Shown piece after piece: positions 1 to 8,111 of a DNA stretch of 15,787 nt (position 1 is the stretch's first letter; every line of letters begins with the position of its first letter). The DNA is taken from the NCBI GenBank assembly GCA_900551635.1, contig URWQ01000012.1, positions 1 through 15,787 on the forward strand, given 5' to 3'. The stretch comes from an uncultured Collinsella sp. Lineage in GTDB: Bacteria; Actinomycetota; Coriobacteriia; Coriobacteriales; Coriobacteriaceae. A program made the position numbers and the translations under genes. The notes below the pieces were generated by a model that saw only the letters and a list, made by a program, of their open reading frames with translations, had not been told where the DNA came from and did not search any database.

Positions 1-285
1 GGGAAACGGCGGTCGACGAAACTGGAGAGGAGGTATTACGAGCTCCTGTGCGAATTGGAGAGAGCGCTCCCGCAAACTGCCTCTTGACAACTTATAGGAG
101 CGTCGGGTTTGTTGAAGCAAATTAGTCAGGTGCTCAGGATTTCCAAAAAAGCCTACTCACTTAGTCTGCGGGCAGTCAAAATAGAGCAATCGCGAGGTCG
201 TTAGACTCCATTGCGACGGCTTATCGCGCATTTTCGCGCAGTCGCGGATACAGACGCGCCGTCCCATATTAGCCACCCCCGCCCC
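1..285. other. Non-coding or unassigned flank downstream of the operon
   Basis: No gene can be supported here. All three plus-strand frames are open from the window edge. One of them reads 28 codons to a TGA at 85-87, with a charged, helix-like C-terminus (ending LPQTAS) that I cannot assign. It might be the 3' end of a convergent gene, but the openness of the other frames makes this weak. Bases 88-285 are lower in GC than the operon and hold only the inverted repeats listed separately. A TTGACA-like string followed closely by TATAGG near 84-98 has far too short a spacing to be a promoter. Confidence 0.4.
212..263. repeat. Cluster of short GC-rich inverted repeats after the last operon gene
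   Basis: Several short complementary arms nest here. GACGGC at 215-220 pairs with GCCGTC at 258-263. GCGAC at 213-217 pairs with GTCGC at 241-245. GCGC pairs with GCGC around an ATTTTC loop at about 226-239. The cluster starts about 20 bases past the stop codon of the last minus-strand gene, where a transcript end would be expected. No clear T-run follows on the minus strand, so a factor-independent terminator is not demonstrated. It could also be a processing structure or chance GC-rich pairing. Confidence 0.25.
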
Positions 286-477
286 TTAGTCATCGTCGAC
301 GGCAAATTCGCGGAGGTCGAGGCCTTCGCGTTCGGCTCGGGCTAGGAGCTCTTGGGGCGGCTCGTCCTCGATATCCACTACGTCGAGCATGACGGCCGGA
401 AAGCCCACGCCGGCCGCACTCCCCGCGCGGTCGAGCAGACTCTCGCGCAGCTGGTCTACATCAACGTCGATCTTCAT
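286..477 (-). CDS. Small acidic hypothetical protein (63 aa)
   Basis: I do not recognise the family. The 63-residue product begins MKIDVDVDQL, is strongly acidic and ends AVDDD. It has no cysteine, no signal peptide and no membrane segment, so a cytosolic location is likely. The middle is hydrophobic (GVGFPAVMLDVVDI), followed by a predicted helix (PPQELLARAEREGLDL). The ATG at 477 follows a near-perfect ribosome binding site, TAGGAGG, seven bases upstream. That is the best argument that this short ORF is real. It begins 27 bases after the stop codon of the 454-residue gene and is probably cotranscribed with it. Small acidic proteins often act as partners or inhibitors of a neighbour, but nothing in the sequence proves that here. 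Confidence 0.75.
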   Translation of the reverse strand: MKIDVDVDQLRESLLDRAGSAAGVGFPAVMLDVVDIEDEPPQELLARAEREGLDLREFAVDDD

Positions 478-504
478 GGTGAAACCTCCTACCAGACCAG
501 GACC

Positions 505-1869
505 CTACTCACTAGCACCGAGCGCGTCCACGGCAGCAACAAAAGCCGCAACCTGCTTGTCGTCCATCTGCGTGGCCAGGCGCCCCACGGGTTCATCGTA
601 GGCGAACTGTACCTTATCGATAAAGCAATCCCAGGCACGCTCATCCACACGCACAGCGGCCTCGCAATACTGGCTGAGCTTTTTGAGTCCATACCAAAAC
701 GCATTCACATGGTGCGTAGGATCCTCGTCCAGCACACCATCGTAGCGCCGTCCGTTAAACTCACGCATGCGCGCCACGGCAACCTCGAGCGAGTCGCCGC
801 CGTCGACCGAAGCCTCGTCCACAAGCTCGGGAATCGCAACTTCGCGCCGAACATTGTGCCTGGTAGCACCGTCATACTCGCCCACCAACACGTCTTCGTC
901 AAACCGATCATCGTAGTCGAAATAGCTACTGCCGCGGCAAATCCCATGCGGCGAACCGGCACCAAAGGCACAGAACAACCCGCCGTCGGTAACAACGCGC
1001 CTATAGGTCACAAACGACTTCTTAACCTGAGCGAGCAACTCGGAAAGCTCCCCGGTATCGCACGCCGTCTCGCACGCAACGCACGCAGACTCGGGCAACG
1101 ATACCGGCTCCACCGTGCTCCTCGCAATGCGGGCGGCGCGCTCCGCCCGATATGCCTGTGCCGCCAAGCGCGCTCGCTGCGCAGCGCCGCGCACGTTGGT
1201 AAGTTCACGCTCCAACGCCACATCACCAGCAACATCACCGGCCACGTCGCCCACAAACCCGTCAGCGCTCTGCGGGCCAGTCGCGCTCAGCTCGGACTCA
1301 AACGTCGCTGCGATCATGCCCGCAAGGTCCGTCGCATCGGCGGCACAACGCAACTGCTCCAGCTGCGTACACAGCAGGTCGGCATCCAAAGGCACGGCAT
1401 CCACAACGTGCACGTCATTCAGGCGCGCCACGGACTGCAGCACCATAGCTCCCGCAGCATCGTACGCCGCACGAACCCTGGCCGCCGTATTGGCCCGTAG
1501 CTTTACCTCGATAAACGAAAGCGTCTGCTCCAGGCGCGCCAGCAACTCGGCCTTGTCCTCCATGCGCAAAAAGGCAGCATAGCGCCGCTCCATCTGCAGC
1601 GAACCAACAATGCCCGCCTGCTTGCGAGCGCGTGCAAGCGCAGCGCCCTCAACACGACGGACATACCCGTCAACAGCCCGTACGGCAGACTCGCGCGCAG
1701 CGCGCTCGGCAGTCTCGACGTCCCTAAGCACGCTCAGCAGCTCGCGGGAGCGCGCCTTGCGCACCAACTCCCCGCGATCGTACTGCTCAAGCGCCGCCTG
1801 GCGCTTGGCTACCGATTCAAAGCCAAACAGCTCGTCGAGCAACTCGCCAACAGAACGCTCGCCCGCCAT
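505..1869 (-). CDS. Uncharacterised 454-residue protein downstream of brxL
   Basis: I do not recognise this family. The N-terminal half (about residues 1-255) is alanine-, arginine- and glutamate-rich and looks largely helical or coiled coil. It includes a GDVA triple repeat near residues 206-218. A cysteine cluster (CVACETAC, about 263-270) follows and could bind a metal, although only three cysteines are close together. The C-terminal half is acidic and more globular, with aromatic stretches such as SSYFDYDDRFDED and NAFWYGLKKL. No P-loop, nuclease, methyltransferase or helix-turn-helix motif is visible, nor any membrane segment. I chose the ATG at 1869 because GAGGGGG lies about six bases upstream; a GTG at 1884 would add five residues but has a poorer site. 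It lies 75 bases after brxL on the same strand, so it may belong to the BREX operon as an accessory gene or be an unrelated neighbour. Confidence 0.8.
   Translation of the reverse strand: MAGERSVGELLDELFGFESVAKRQAALEQYDRGELVRKARSRELLSVLRDVETAERAARESAVRAVDGYVRRVEGAALARARKQAGIVGSLQMERRYAAFLRMEDKAELLARLEQTLSFIEVKLRANTAARVRAAYDAAGAMVLQSVARLNDVHVVDAVPLDADLLCTQLEQLRCAADATDLAGMIAATFESELSATGPQSADGFVGDVAGDVAGDVALERELTNVRGAAQRARLAAQAYRAERAARIARSTVEPVSLPESACVACETACDTGELSELLAQVKKSFVTYRRVVTDGGLFCAFGAGSPHGICRGSSYFDYDDRFDEDVLVGEYDGATRHNVRREVAIPELVDEASVDGGDSLEVAVARMREFNGRRYDGVLDEDPTHHVNAFWYGLKKLSQYCEAAVRVDERAWDCFIDKVQFAYDEPVGRLATQMDDKQVAAFVAAVDALGASE
1216..1251 (-). repeat. Imperfect 12-bp tandem repeat, three copies, encoding GDVA units
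   Basis: Three adjacent 12-base units (1216-1227, 1228-1239, 1240-1251) encode GDVA repeats inside the uncharacterised 454-residue protein. The copies differ at several bases, mostly third codon positions. This points to an old duplication held by protein-level constraint rather than a recent slippage tract. Change in copy number would keep the frame. Confidence 0.55.
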
Positions 1870-1904
1870 AGCAGGCCCCCTCACGCACTAGCACCAACAT
1901 GCTC

Positions 1905-1933
1905 GCGGGGCGCCCGAACACCGGACGCCCCGC
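1905..1933 (-). terminator. GC-rich hairpin between brxL and the next gene
   Basis: A 12-bp stem with one internal mismatch (GCGGGGCGCCCG at 1905-1916 against CGGACGCCCCGC at 1922-1933) closes a five-base loop. It sits about a dozen bases after the brxL stop and about 36 bases before the next start codon. On the minus strand the bases after the stem (GAGCATG) contain no T-run. It is therefore more likely a partial terminator or an RNA-stabilising hairpin that lowers expression of the downstream pair than a full intrinsic terminator. Confidence 0.45.
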
Positions 1934-1944
1934 TCGCCGCGCTC

Positions 1945-4278
1945 CTACAGATCCAGAGCCTTTTTCGCGGCGTCGACGGGATCGCCATCCATGTAGAACA
2001 CCGGGCTCAGGCCCGAGATAATCTCGGACGAAACGCTCTGCAGGCCCGCGATGGCACTCAGCGGCAAAATCACGCGCTTGGCGCCGGCGTTTTTGGCCAC
2101 GCGCATAATGTCCTCGAGCCCGCGCATCTCGTCCATAGAGCCCGACATGCGCAAGATTCCCGGAATCGCCAGCGCGGGCATCACCGGGCGGTTGCATGCC
2201 GCAGAGCACAGGCCCACAAACTCGGCGAGCGAAACTTCTTCGGACAGGCCCTTGCTCTGCAGGTCGTTATAGAACAGCAGGTAATCCTTGGAGCCAATGT
2301 GCATGCCCGGCGCCACGCGGTTTGCAAGGTTCACAAAGTTGTCGAACGCGGCCTCCAGCGTATCGCGCACCGGCTTGTTAAAGGCCACGCCCTCGTGCTT
2401 AAACTTGCACTCGCCGGCAACGGCCTTGTTCTCCAACTTGTACACGGCGACCTCGCCGCCCTGCGACCTGCCCACGCCAAACACGTGGCCGGACAGCAGC
2501 GGCCCGTCGGGAATCAGCGTGTCCTCGCTCTGCTCGGGCACGCGCACCACGTGCACGTCCTGCGGGTTGTCGGCATCCATATAGCCCAGGTTAACGTCGA
2601 TAAACTCAACGCCCGCCATAATCTTGAGCTGCTCCTTTACGCGGCGACGGCCCTCGATGGCGTAGTCAAGCAACCAGCGCACGTCGTCCTTGTCCATGGC
2701 CTCGTCGGGGAACAGCAGCTTGGCAAGGCCGCTAAAGGTCTTGCGCACGGCGATCTCGTCACGCTTGTTAAAGTCGCTGTTAAAGCGGAAGTAACGGTCG
2801 ATATGGTGCGTAAAGTCCTTGCGGCGCATCTCCTTGCAAAACTCCGACAGGCAGTCGGTGATCAGGCCATAATGCCCGGTCAGCAGGCTCGAGCGCATCT
2901 TGGGAATCTCCCAGCCCGGCAGGTAATAGTGGATACGGTCGAAGAAAGCCGAATCGTTGTTAAACTCCGGCGGGAACGGATCAAACAGGTGCGTGGTCTT
3001 AAGGACGTTTTGCACAGTGTCGTTGATGTTGCCCTCAAAGACCATGGAGGCATCGGCGTTGATCTGGTCGCGGCCGCGCGCGTAGCTGCCGCTCGCCATA
3101 TAGTCCTTCATGATCTGCACGGCATTGGTGTCCTTAAAGCGCATGCCTGCGACCTCGTCGAACGTCACGCAGTCCCAGTGACCCACCAAGCCCACACGGT
3201 CGGCGCGCATGGAGTTCATGCGGCCGAACAGGTTGGCCGTAGTGGTCTGGCCGCCCGAAAGCAAGATGGCGTAAGGCGAGACCTCTTTGTAGATATGGCT
3301 CTTGCCGGTGCCGCGGGGACCCAGCTCGCACAGATTGTAGTTGCGCTCGATCAGCGGCACCATGCGCTCGATAAAGTGCAGGCGCTCCTTCTCGGAAAGC
3401 TCGCTGGGCTCATAGCCAGCCGAGCGCAGCAGCATGTTGAGCCACTCGTCGCGCGTAAAGTACTGGCGCTCGCCGACCATGGCATCCAGGTCTAGATTGG
3501 GCATCTGGATGGGCGTGAGCGACGCCACACTAAACGGAGAGTCCTCGGGTCCGCGCTTTTTGCGCTTGGCCTTGGAGCGGCGCGGCGCATCGTCGCCAAA
3601 GACCTCCATGCCAAACTCGTCTTCCTCATCCAAGGGGTGACGATACTCGATGCTCATAATGCACCAAATGCCGCCTTGCAGAATCTTGGAATAGTCGCGC
3701 ACGTACTCGGCCGGCATCACAAACGGCTCGATGGTCAGATTGGCAAACGACGCCACGTAAATGTCTTTGTACTCGTCGAGCTTGGCCGTCACCTTATCGA
3801 TGATGGTAAAGCGGCCCAGTTCGCGGATCTTGGACTTAATGCGCTCGGACTCGTCGGGACGCACGTAGTTATCGGTGAGGATCCTGCGGATGCGCTCCAA
3901 ACCCTCTGCCACGGCATCCTCGTCGTCAGTTGAGCAGTACATGCCCAGCAGGTACTCCAGCACAAAGGTGGGCACGTTGGCGCCGCGCTTCATAAGGGCC
4001 GTCAGGTCCTTGCGCACGATCTTGCCAGCAAAGTGCTCGAGCAGTTTGCCGTCCAGCCCATCCATGTCGTAGCCGTCGCCCTCGGGGTCCTCGGCCACGG
4101 CCTGGTCATAGCCATCGGTCGAGGATTCACCCTCGGCGGGCTCGGCAGCTTCAACGGGCGCGGCAGTCTCAGCCTCCGCAGCAGGCACGGCCACCCCTGT
4201 AGGCACCGCAGCCTGCTCGGGCACATCCGCATCAATCGAGGGAACTTCCCACAGATTGTCGTCATTGCTATCAAACAT
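1945..4278 (-). CDS. brxL: BrxL, BREX AAA+ ATPase with Lon-like C-terminal domain
   Basis: BrxL is a DNA-binding AAA+ protein needed for phage exclusion but not for host methylation in studied type 1 systems. From the chosen ATG the protein has 777 residues. Residues 1 to about 75 are an acidic, Ala/Glu/Pro-rich extension. The family-typical start follows (LLEHFAGKIVRKDLTALMK, then ANVPTFVLEYLLGMYC). A Lys/Arg-rich linker lies near 233-243. Walker A is GPRGTGKS (about 320-327), Walker B is CVTFDE (about 370-375), and a sensor-like FEGNIN is near 414. The C-terminal 200 residues are Lon-like, but the position matching Lon's catalytic lysine appears to be non-lysine (GLEDIMRV). ATG 4278 is chosen because TAGGAG lies eight bases upstream; the GTG at 4287 is too close to that site. 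The ribosome binding site overlaps the pglZ stop, implying translational coupling. Confidence 0.95.
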   Translation of the reverse strand: MFDSNDDNLWEVPSIDADVPEQAAVPTGVAVPAAEAETAAPVEAAEPAEGESSTDGYDQAVAEDPEGDGYDMDGLDGKLLEHFAGKIVRKDLTALMKRGANVPTFVLEYLLGMYCSTDDEDAVAEGLERIRRILTDNYVRPDESERIKSKIRELGRFTIIDKVTAKLDEYKDIYVASFANLTIEPFVMPAEYVRDYSKILQGGIWCIMSIEYRHPLDEEDEFGMEVFGDDAPRRSKAKRKKRGPEDSPFSVASLTPIQMPNLDLDAMVGERQYFTRDEWLNMLLRSAGYEPSELSEKERLHFIERMVPLIERNYNLCELGPRGTGKSHIYKEVSPYAILLSGGQTTTANLFGRMNSMRADRVGLVGHWDCVTFDEVAGMRFKDTNAVQIMKDYMASGSYARGRDQINADASMVFEGNINDTVQNVLKTTHLFDPFPPEFNNDSAFFDRIHYYLPGWEIPKMRSSLLTGHYGLITDCLSEFCKEMRRKDFTHHIDRYFRFNSDFNKRDEIAVRKTFSGLAKLLFPDEAMDKDDVRWLLDYAIEGRRRVKEQLKIMAGVEFIDVNLGYMDADNPQDVHVVRVPEQSEDTLIPDGPLLSGHVFGVGRSQGGEVAVYKLENKAVAGECKFKHEGVAFNKPVRDTLEAAFDNFVNLANRVAPGMHIGSKDYLLFYNDLQSKGLSEEVSLAEFVGLCSAACNRPVMPALAIPGILRMSGSMDEMRGLEDIMRVAKNAGAKRVILPLSAIAGLQSVSSEIISGLSPVFYMDGDPVDAAKKALDL

Positions 4279-4289
4279 AGGGCACACTC

Positions 4290-6998
4290 CTAAAAACCAA
4301 AGTCAGCAACAGGGGCAAACGAAACAGCGATGGTATACGTCTCGCGCCAAACGATCTTGCCCGTCTCGCGCTCGCGGCAGACCAGATAGTACGGACCCTT
4401 GGCCGAGAATCCATCCGCCGCATGCAACGCAAACTTGGCATGCACCACGCGCTCCTGCGAGTTAACAGAAGTCTTGTTGGCATGCGCCTTGACCGTATCG
4501 CTCACCTCGTTGCCGCTTGCATCGGTAAACACCAGCTCGTACTCGCACGGCAAGACCTTGCCTTGGACAGGTTCTTCCTGGATTAAGTTGACCGAGAAAA
4601 GCGAGTTGGTCACTCGGCGTCCCTCACTTAGTACGCGCAGTGTCGCTGCGCGCGTGTCGACAAAGTCCTTGGAACCCGAGCGTGCACGCCAAAATCCGAT
4701 AACGGGCACGCAGAGCTCCTGCAGGCTCATGCCGCCGTGGACGTAGTTGTTAGTGCCGCCGGGACGCTTGAAGTGCACGTTCTCGCGCGGGGCAAACCCC
4801 TCAAATCCGGCTCCCAAACGTCCCATGTCAACATTAACAAACACCCCACACGCCTCATCCGAAAGTTTGAGTACGGCCTCGTTGGGCACCACCAGATGAC
4901 GTTTGCCGTGCATGACGGGAGCATCAAGGACGGGAAGGTCTGGCTTGCCGAGCATCTGGCACTCGTTGAGCTCCCGACGCGTGTAGATAAAGCCGTGGTC
5001 CGCCGTTATAGCAACACGTGCGCCCGGGGCGTCGGTGCACACACGGCGCGCCAACGTGGCAAGTTCCTCCACAGTATCCGCGCAGGCATCGAAGACGTCA
5101 TCCTGCGTAGCGGCCTTCTCGCCCGTGGCATCGATCTTGTTGTGGTAGAGGTAGACGAGTCTTGAGTCCTTGAGCAGTACCTTGCGCTCGGTTCCCGCCA
5201 TGTTGAGGTATGCGCTCGAGCGTAAAGCGCGGGCCGTGGGCTCAACGTGGGCGAGCACGGCCTCGCGCTGCGGAGTCGTCGCAGTGGGCATGCCGTCAGC
5301 CAACACAAATGGGCCATCTGCTGCAAGCTCAAGCGCTTGGTGCGGCAGCAGCGCGGGCATACCCACCTCGGTAATGGAGGGAAAGACCGCCTGCATGCTA
5401 GAGACCTTGACGTTGCCGCCGCGCTCGCGCTCGAGCAACGCCGCAACGTCACGAGCCACCTCATAGCGCAGCGCGTCGCTCACAATAACGACCGTCGTTT
5501 TGGCAGAGCCCACAAAGGTGGGCAGCATATGCCAGTAGAACTCATCCTGCCGTGAGGGACCTTCGATGTAGCCGCAATCGGCCCACTCCCCCTGCGCAGC
5601 GGCCGCCCAACAGGCATTGGCGTCGGCCAAGAACCAGTTGCTGTAGAGATTCTCCGCCCAGTCCGCCACAGAGCGGGCAGGCTCCTCGAGCGCATCACAC
5701 TCGACGGAGCGCGCCCGCAGATACGCGGTGCACATATGGCGATAAGCAGCGTCCATGGCATACCAATCGGACGTGTAGGCATCCCACACCTGCTGGGGTT
5801 GCGCCAGATGGAACCCGCCCGCGTGCGCCTGCCTAAACGCACACATATCGGCCACAGCGGCAAGCAGGTCAAAATAGCTCTCGACACGACGGTACCAGCT
5901 CAGGTCGCAACGGCGCGCCACAAAGGCACGTGCGTCCTCAACGCGGTCCGCGCCCTGGGCAAACGAACTGAACAGCTGCGAGAGCACGGCCTCGTTGACG
6001 CACGGGAACACGTCAAGCGAGGCCAGCGCATCGATTGGCAGAGTCTCGAACCGCGCAAAGAGCCCACGGGCATCCTCCACCAAACGACAGATCTCAAATA
6101 GGTCCTCGCTCGATGCCTGGGTATCGGCGGCCTGGTCCCACGTGCGCACCGCCTCAAGGCAATAGGGGCCGTAGGCGGGAGCCACATAGCTTTCGAGCCC
6201 CTTGAGCGCTCCCTCGGGAAGCGCGGTTGATGCCGCCGTAAGGAGCACATGGGATGCAAGCATAAGCAATGAGTCACGCTCGTAAAGCGGCCCATCAAAC
6301 CCATAGCAACACACAATGAAGGCAGAGAGGGCATCGCGCACGCAGTACTTGTCCGCCAACTCAGCCAGCGCCTCGGGACCCTCGTGCAGCAACATGGTCA
6401 TACAGCCACGCAGCACAAACGCGGGGCGCGCGTCACCAGGCTCTTTACCGCCAAAAATCACCGTAAGGATGCCGAGTTCGATATCGGATGCGCCCGAGGC
6501 ATGCGGAACACACGCGGCAAACTTAGCGCAGCGGGTCTTGGCATCAAAGAACGTCTTGTGCTCGCGCAGGCTCTCGCGCACGGCGTCGATATTCTCGATG
6601 CCCAGCTGATCGGCCAAAAGCGAAAGATAGTCAGCCTGGAACTGATCGGCATACAGCTCAACATCGGCAAGCCAATCACCCTCAAGCCTGCCGCGCGGGC
6701 AACGGCGATACAGCAAGATATCGCTCGCAAGGTCATCGCGGTTGATGAGCTTCTTGACGGCAAACATACGGCCCTCGCAGGCCTCAACAAAGCGCACCGG
6801 GCGCTCAAAGTCACCGTGAGCAGGCATTACGCCGGCATCGGCCCCCACGCCGTCGAAACCCTCGGCAGCCAATCGCTCAAACTCAGGAGCAAACTCGCCG
6901 TCCGCATCGTGCCAAACCACAACACGGCGCGGCGCGCATGAGGACAACGGCTGCAAAAATCGCAGCTTGAGCTGTTCTTCTACATCGATCTTGGGCAT
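4290..6998 (-). CDS. pglZ: PglZ, BREX alkaline-phosphatase-superfamily protein
   Basis: PglZ is a core BREX protein with an alkaline phosphatase-like domain. In type 1 systems it is required for both methylation and defence and works with BrxB, BrxC and PglX. The 902-residue product has the normal family length. The N-terminus shows the family signature RRVVVWHDADGEF (about 24-36). The phosphatase core includes VVIVSDALRYE (about 503-513, with the metal-binding Asp), PSITEVGMPALLP (about 540-552, with the predicted nucleophile Thr), and ITADHGFIYTRR (about 664-675, with metal-binding Asp and His). ATG 6998 has AAGGAT six bases upstream. It starts 23 bases after the PglX C-terminal gene and runs almost into brxL. 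No truncation or frameshift is seen, so the catalytic machinery appears intact. Confidence 0.96.
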   Translation of the reverse strand: MPKIDVEEQLKLRFLQPLSSCAPRRVVVWHDADGEFAPEFERLAAEGFDGVGADAGVMPAHGDFERPVRFVEACEGRMFAVKKLINRDDLASDILLYRRCPRGRLEGDWLADVELYADQFQADYLSLLADQLGIENIDAVRESLREHKTFFDAKTRCAKFAACVPHASGASDIELGILTVIFGGKEPGDARPAFVLRGCMTMLLHEGPEALAELADKYCVRDALSAFIVCCYGFDGPLYERDSLLMLASHVLLTAASTALPEGALKGLESYVAPAYGPYCLEAVRTWDQAADTQASSEDLFEICRLVEDARGLFARFETLPIDALASLDVFPCVNEAVLSQLFSSFAQGADRVEDARAFVARRCDLSWYRRVESYFDLLAAVADMCAFRQAHAGGFHLAQPQQVWDAYTSDWYAMDAAYRHMCTAYLRARSVECDALEEPARSVADWAENLYSNWFLADANACWAAAAQGEWADCGYIEGPSRQDEFYWHMLPTFVGSAKTTVVIVSDALRYEVARDVAALLERERGGNVKVSSMQAVFPSITEVGMPALLPHQALELAADGPFVLADGMPTATTPQREAVLAHVEPTARALRSSAYLNMAGTERKVLLKDSRLVYLYHNKIDATGEKAATQDDVFDACADTVEELATLARRVCTDAPGARVAITADHGFIYTRRELNECQMLGKPDLPVLDAPVMHGKRHLVVPNEAVLKLSDEACGVFVNVDMGRLGAGFEGFAPRENVHFKRPGGTNNYVHGGMSLQELCVPVIGFWRARSGSKDFVDTRAATLRVLSEGRRVTNSLFSVNLIQEEPVQGKVLPCEYELVFTDASGNEVSDTVKAHANKTSVNSQERVVHAKFALHAADGFSAKGPYYLVCRERETGKIVWRETYTIAVSFAPVADFGF

Positions 6999-7021
6999 GA
7001 ATATCCTTACCGTATCTGCAG

Positions 7022-7990
7022 TTACTTAATCTTCGCCAGCACATCCTGAAACTTGGCGTAGTTGACCTTGACACCGTCATCCAGATCGATCTTAATCATC
7101 TGGTCTGCCAAGTGGTGCAGTTTCTCCTCGTAGGCAATGGTCTCTTTGAGCTGGTCGTTGAGCTTTTTGATGCGCTTATCCAAGCGCACGCGCTCGCCGC
7201 GCTCGGCACTGACAAGGGCATCGTTGGCATACCCGATCTGGGCACGGTAGCGCTCCTGCTGCTCATGCACATAGTCGGTGCGGATGCGAGCCAACAGGTC
7301 AGGCTGGTAGCGATGCATGTAAACAAGGCACTTGAAGCCGTTCTTCTTGCCGCTGTCGAACAGCCAGTAGATGGGGCGCTTCTTATAGGTCTGGCAGTGG
7401 TCCTTATAGAAGTCCTTCAAAAAGTAGGTGCGAATCACCTCGCGCGAGGTGCCCTTGCCGCCGAGCGCCTCGGCAATAAAGGCCAGGTTCCGTTCGAGTG
7501 TCTCCTCGCCGTACACGGTGCGCACAAAGTCGATAAAGTAACGCACGATGTCGTCGTCAAAGTACTCGTCGTCGGTGATGGGCAGCACGTTGTCGGCATC
7601 GGGCATAAAGGTCACATGGGCGGGATCGGGCATCTTGGCCAGATAGTCGTCGACCGTGGTGCCCTGATCGGCCAGGACCAGGCCATCCACATCCAGCGAA
7701 TAGCGGCCAAACATGCAGCCCACGGCATAGCTTAGGAGCGAGGTGATCTCATCGCGCTTAGTGCGCACGTATTTGTTGCCCTTATAGCTCTCGGGGATCT
7801 CATCGGCGGTATCAAAGATGCGCGCCACCGAAACGTACTTATCCTCGACCTCGATGGGCACCTCCCCCTCCATGTTGTAGATCTTGGCAAAGATTCGGTT
7901 GAGCTCTTCCTCGTTAGCGCGAAGCTGCTCAAAGCGAGCATTGACCTCGGCCTTGCGAGCCTCGTATTTATCTTGAAGTAAAGTGGCCAT
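7022..7990 (-). CDS. PglX C-terminal part encoded as a separate gene
   Basis: This 322-residue protein matches the C-terminal quarter of type 1 PglX, which is normally fused to the methyltransferase. Recognisable family stretches are FEQLRANEEELNRIFAKIY (about 21-39), LLSYAVGCMFGRYSLD, FMPDADNVLPITDDEYFDDDI, and RTYFLKDFYKDH followed by KKRPIYWLFDS (about 190-213). A predicted coiled coil rich in Arg, Lys and Glu fills about residues 240-300. There are no methyltransferase motifs. It begins at ATG 7990 with GAAAGGG about nine bases upstream, so it has its own translation start. GC is high again (68% on one sampled line), unlike the gene just before it. It probably assembles with the 830-residue N-terminal part to rebuild PglX. 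It could instead be a remnant of a disrupted gene, but the intact frame and good start argue against decay. Confidence 0.88.
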   Translation of the reverse strand: MATLLQDKYEARKAEVNARFEQLRANEEELNRIFAKIYNMEGEVPIEVEDKYVSVARIFDTADEIPESYKGNKYVRTKRDEITSLLSYAVGCMFGRYSLDVDGLVLADQGTTVDDYLAKMPDPAHVTFMPDADNVLPITDDEYFDDDIVRYFIDFVRTVYGEETLERNLAFIAEALGGKGTSREVIRTYFLKDFYKDHCQTYKKRPIYWLFDSGKKNGFKCLVYMHRYQPDLLARIRTDYVHEQQERYRAQIGYANDALVSAERGERVRLDKRIKKLNDQLKETIAYEEKLHHLADQMIKIDLDDGVKVNYAKFQDVLAKIK

Positions 7991-8022
7991 GACAGACCGC
8001 CCTTTCTTTGTTGAAAAGTGCG

Positions 8023-8050
8023 GCTATGCAAATTTAAAATTTGCACTAGC
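8023..8050. repeat. AT-rich inverted repeat in the gap before the PglX C-terminal gene
   Basis: TGCAAATTT at 8027-8035 and AAATTTGCA at 8037-8045 form a perfect 9-bp inverted repeat around one central base. Allowing one bulged base, the arms extend to GCTA and TAGC, covering 8023-8050. The repeat lies in the 121-base spacer between the HEPN gene and the PglX C-terminal gene, at the edge of the low-GC segment. It could be an operator, a hairpin ending the HEPN message, or a recombination end. A one-base loop favours a protein-binding DNA palindrome over an RNA hairpin. Confidence 0.5.
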
Positions 8051-8061
8051 CAGCTAAACAA
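8033..8061 (-). promoter_or_regulatory. Possible weak promoter for the PglX C-terminal gene
   Basis: On the minus strand TTGTTT (8061-8056) lies 17 bases before TTTAAA (8038-8033), in the most AT-rich part of the window. The -10 element falls inside the AT-rich palindrome, so a binding protein could control it. Start of transcription near 8026 would give a leader of about 36 bases with a ribosome binding site. Both hexamers match the consensus only partly, and such matches are common in AT-rich DNA. Confidence 0.22.
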
Positions 8062-8111
8062 TTAACAGATTTAAATTCTTTACGGATTAAAGCGCGTCGT
8101 TTATTAATTCC

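Noticed and set aside
1..87. Possible 3' end of a plus-strand gene, 28 codons ending in TGA
   Set aside because: All three plus frames are open over this stretch and the peptide matches nothing I can name, so it is mentioned only within the flank entry.
84..98. TTGACA followed by TATAGG as a promoter
   Set aside because: Only three bases separate the two hexamers; a sigma-70-type promoter needs about 17.
352..1500. Long plus-strand open frame of 382 codons
   Set aside because: It is antisense to the 454-residue gene. The translation is rich in His, Arg and Leu, as expected from the opposite strand of a GC-rich gene, and no good ribosome binding site was noted.
8023..8050. Inverted repeat as an end of a transposon carrying the HEPN gene
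   Set aside because: No matching copy is seen near the other edge of the low-GC segment, there is no target-site duplication, and no transposase or recombinase lies in the window.
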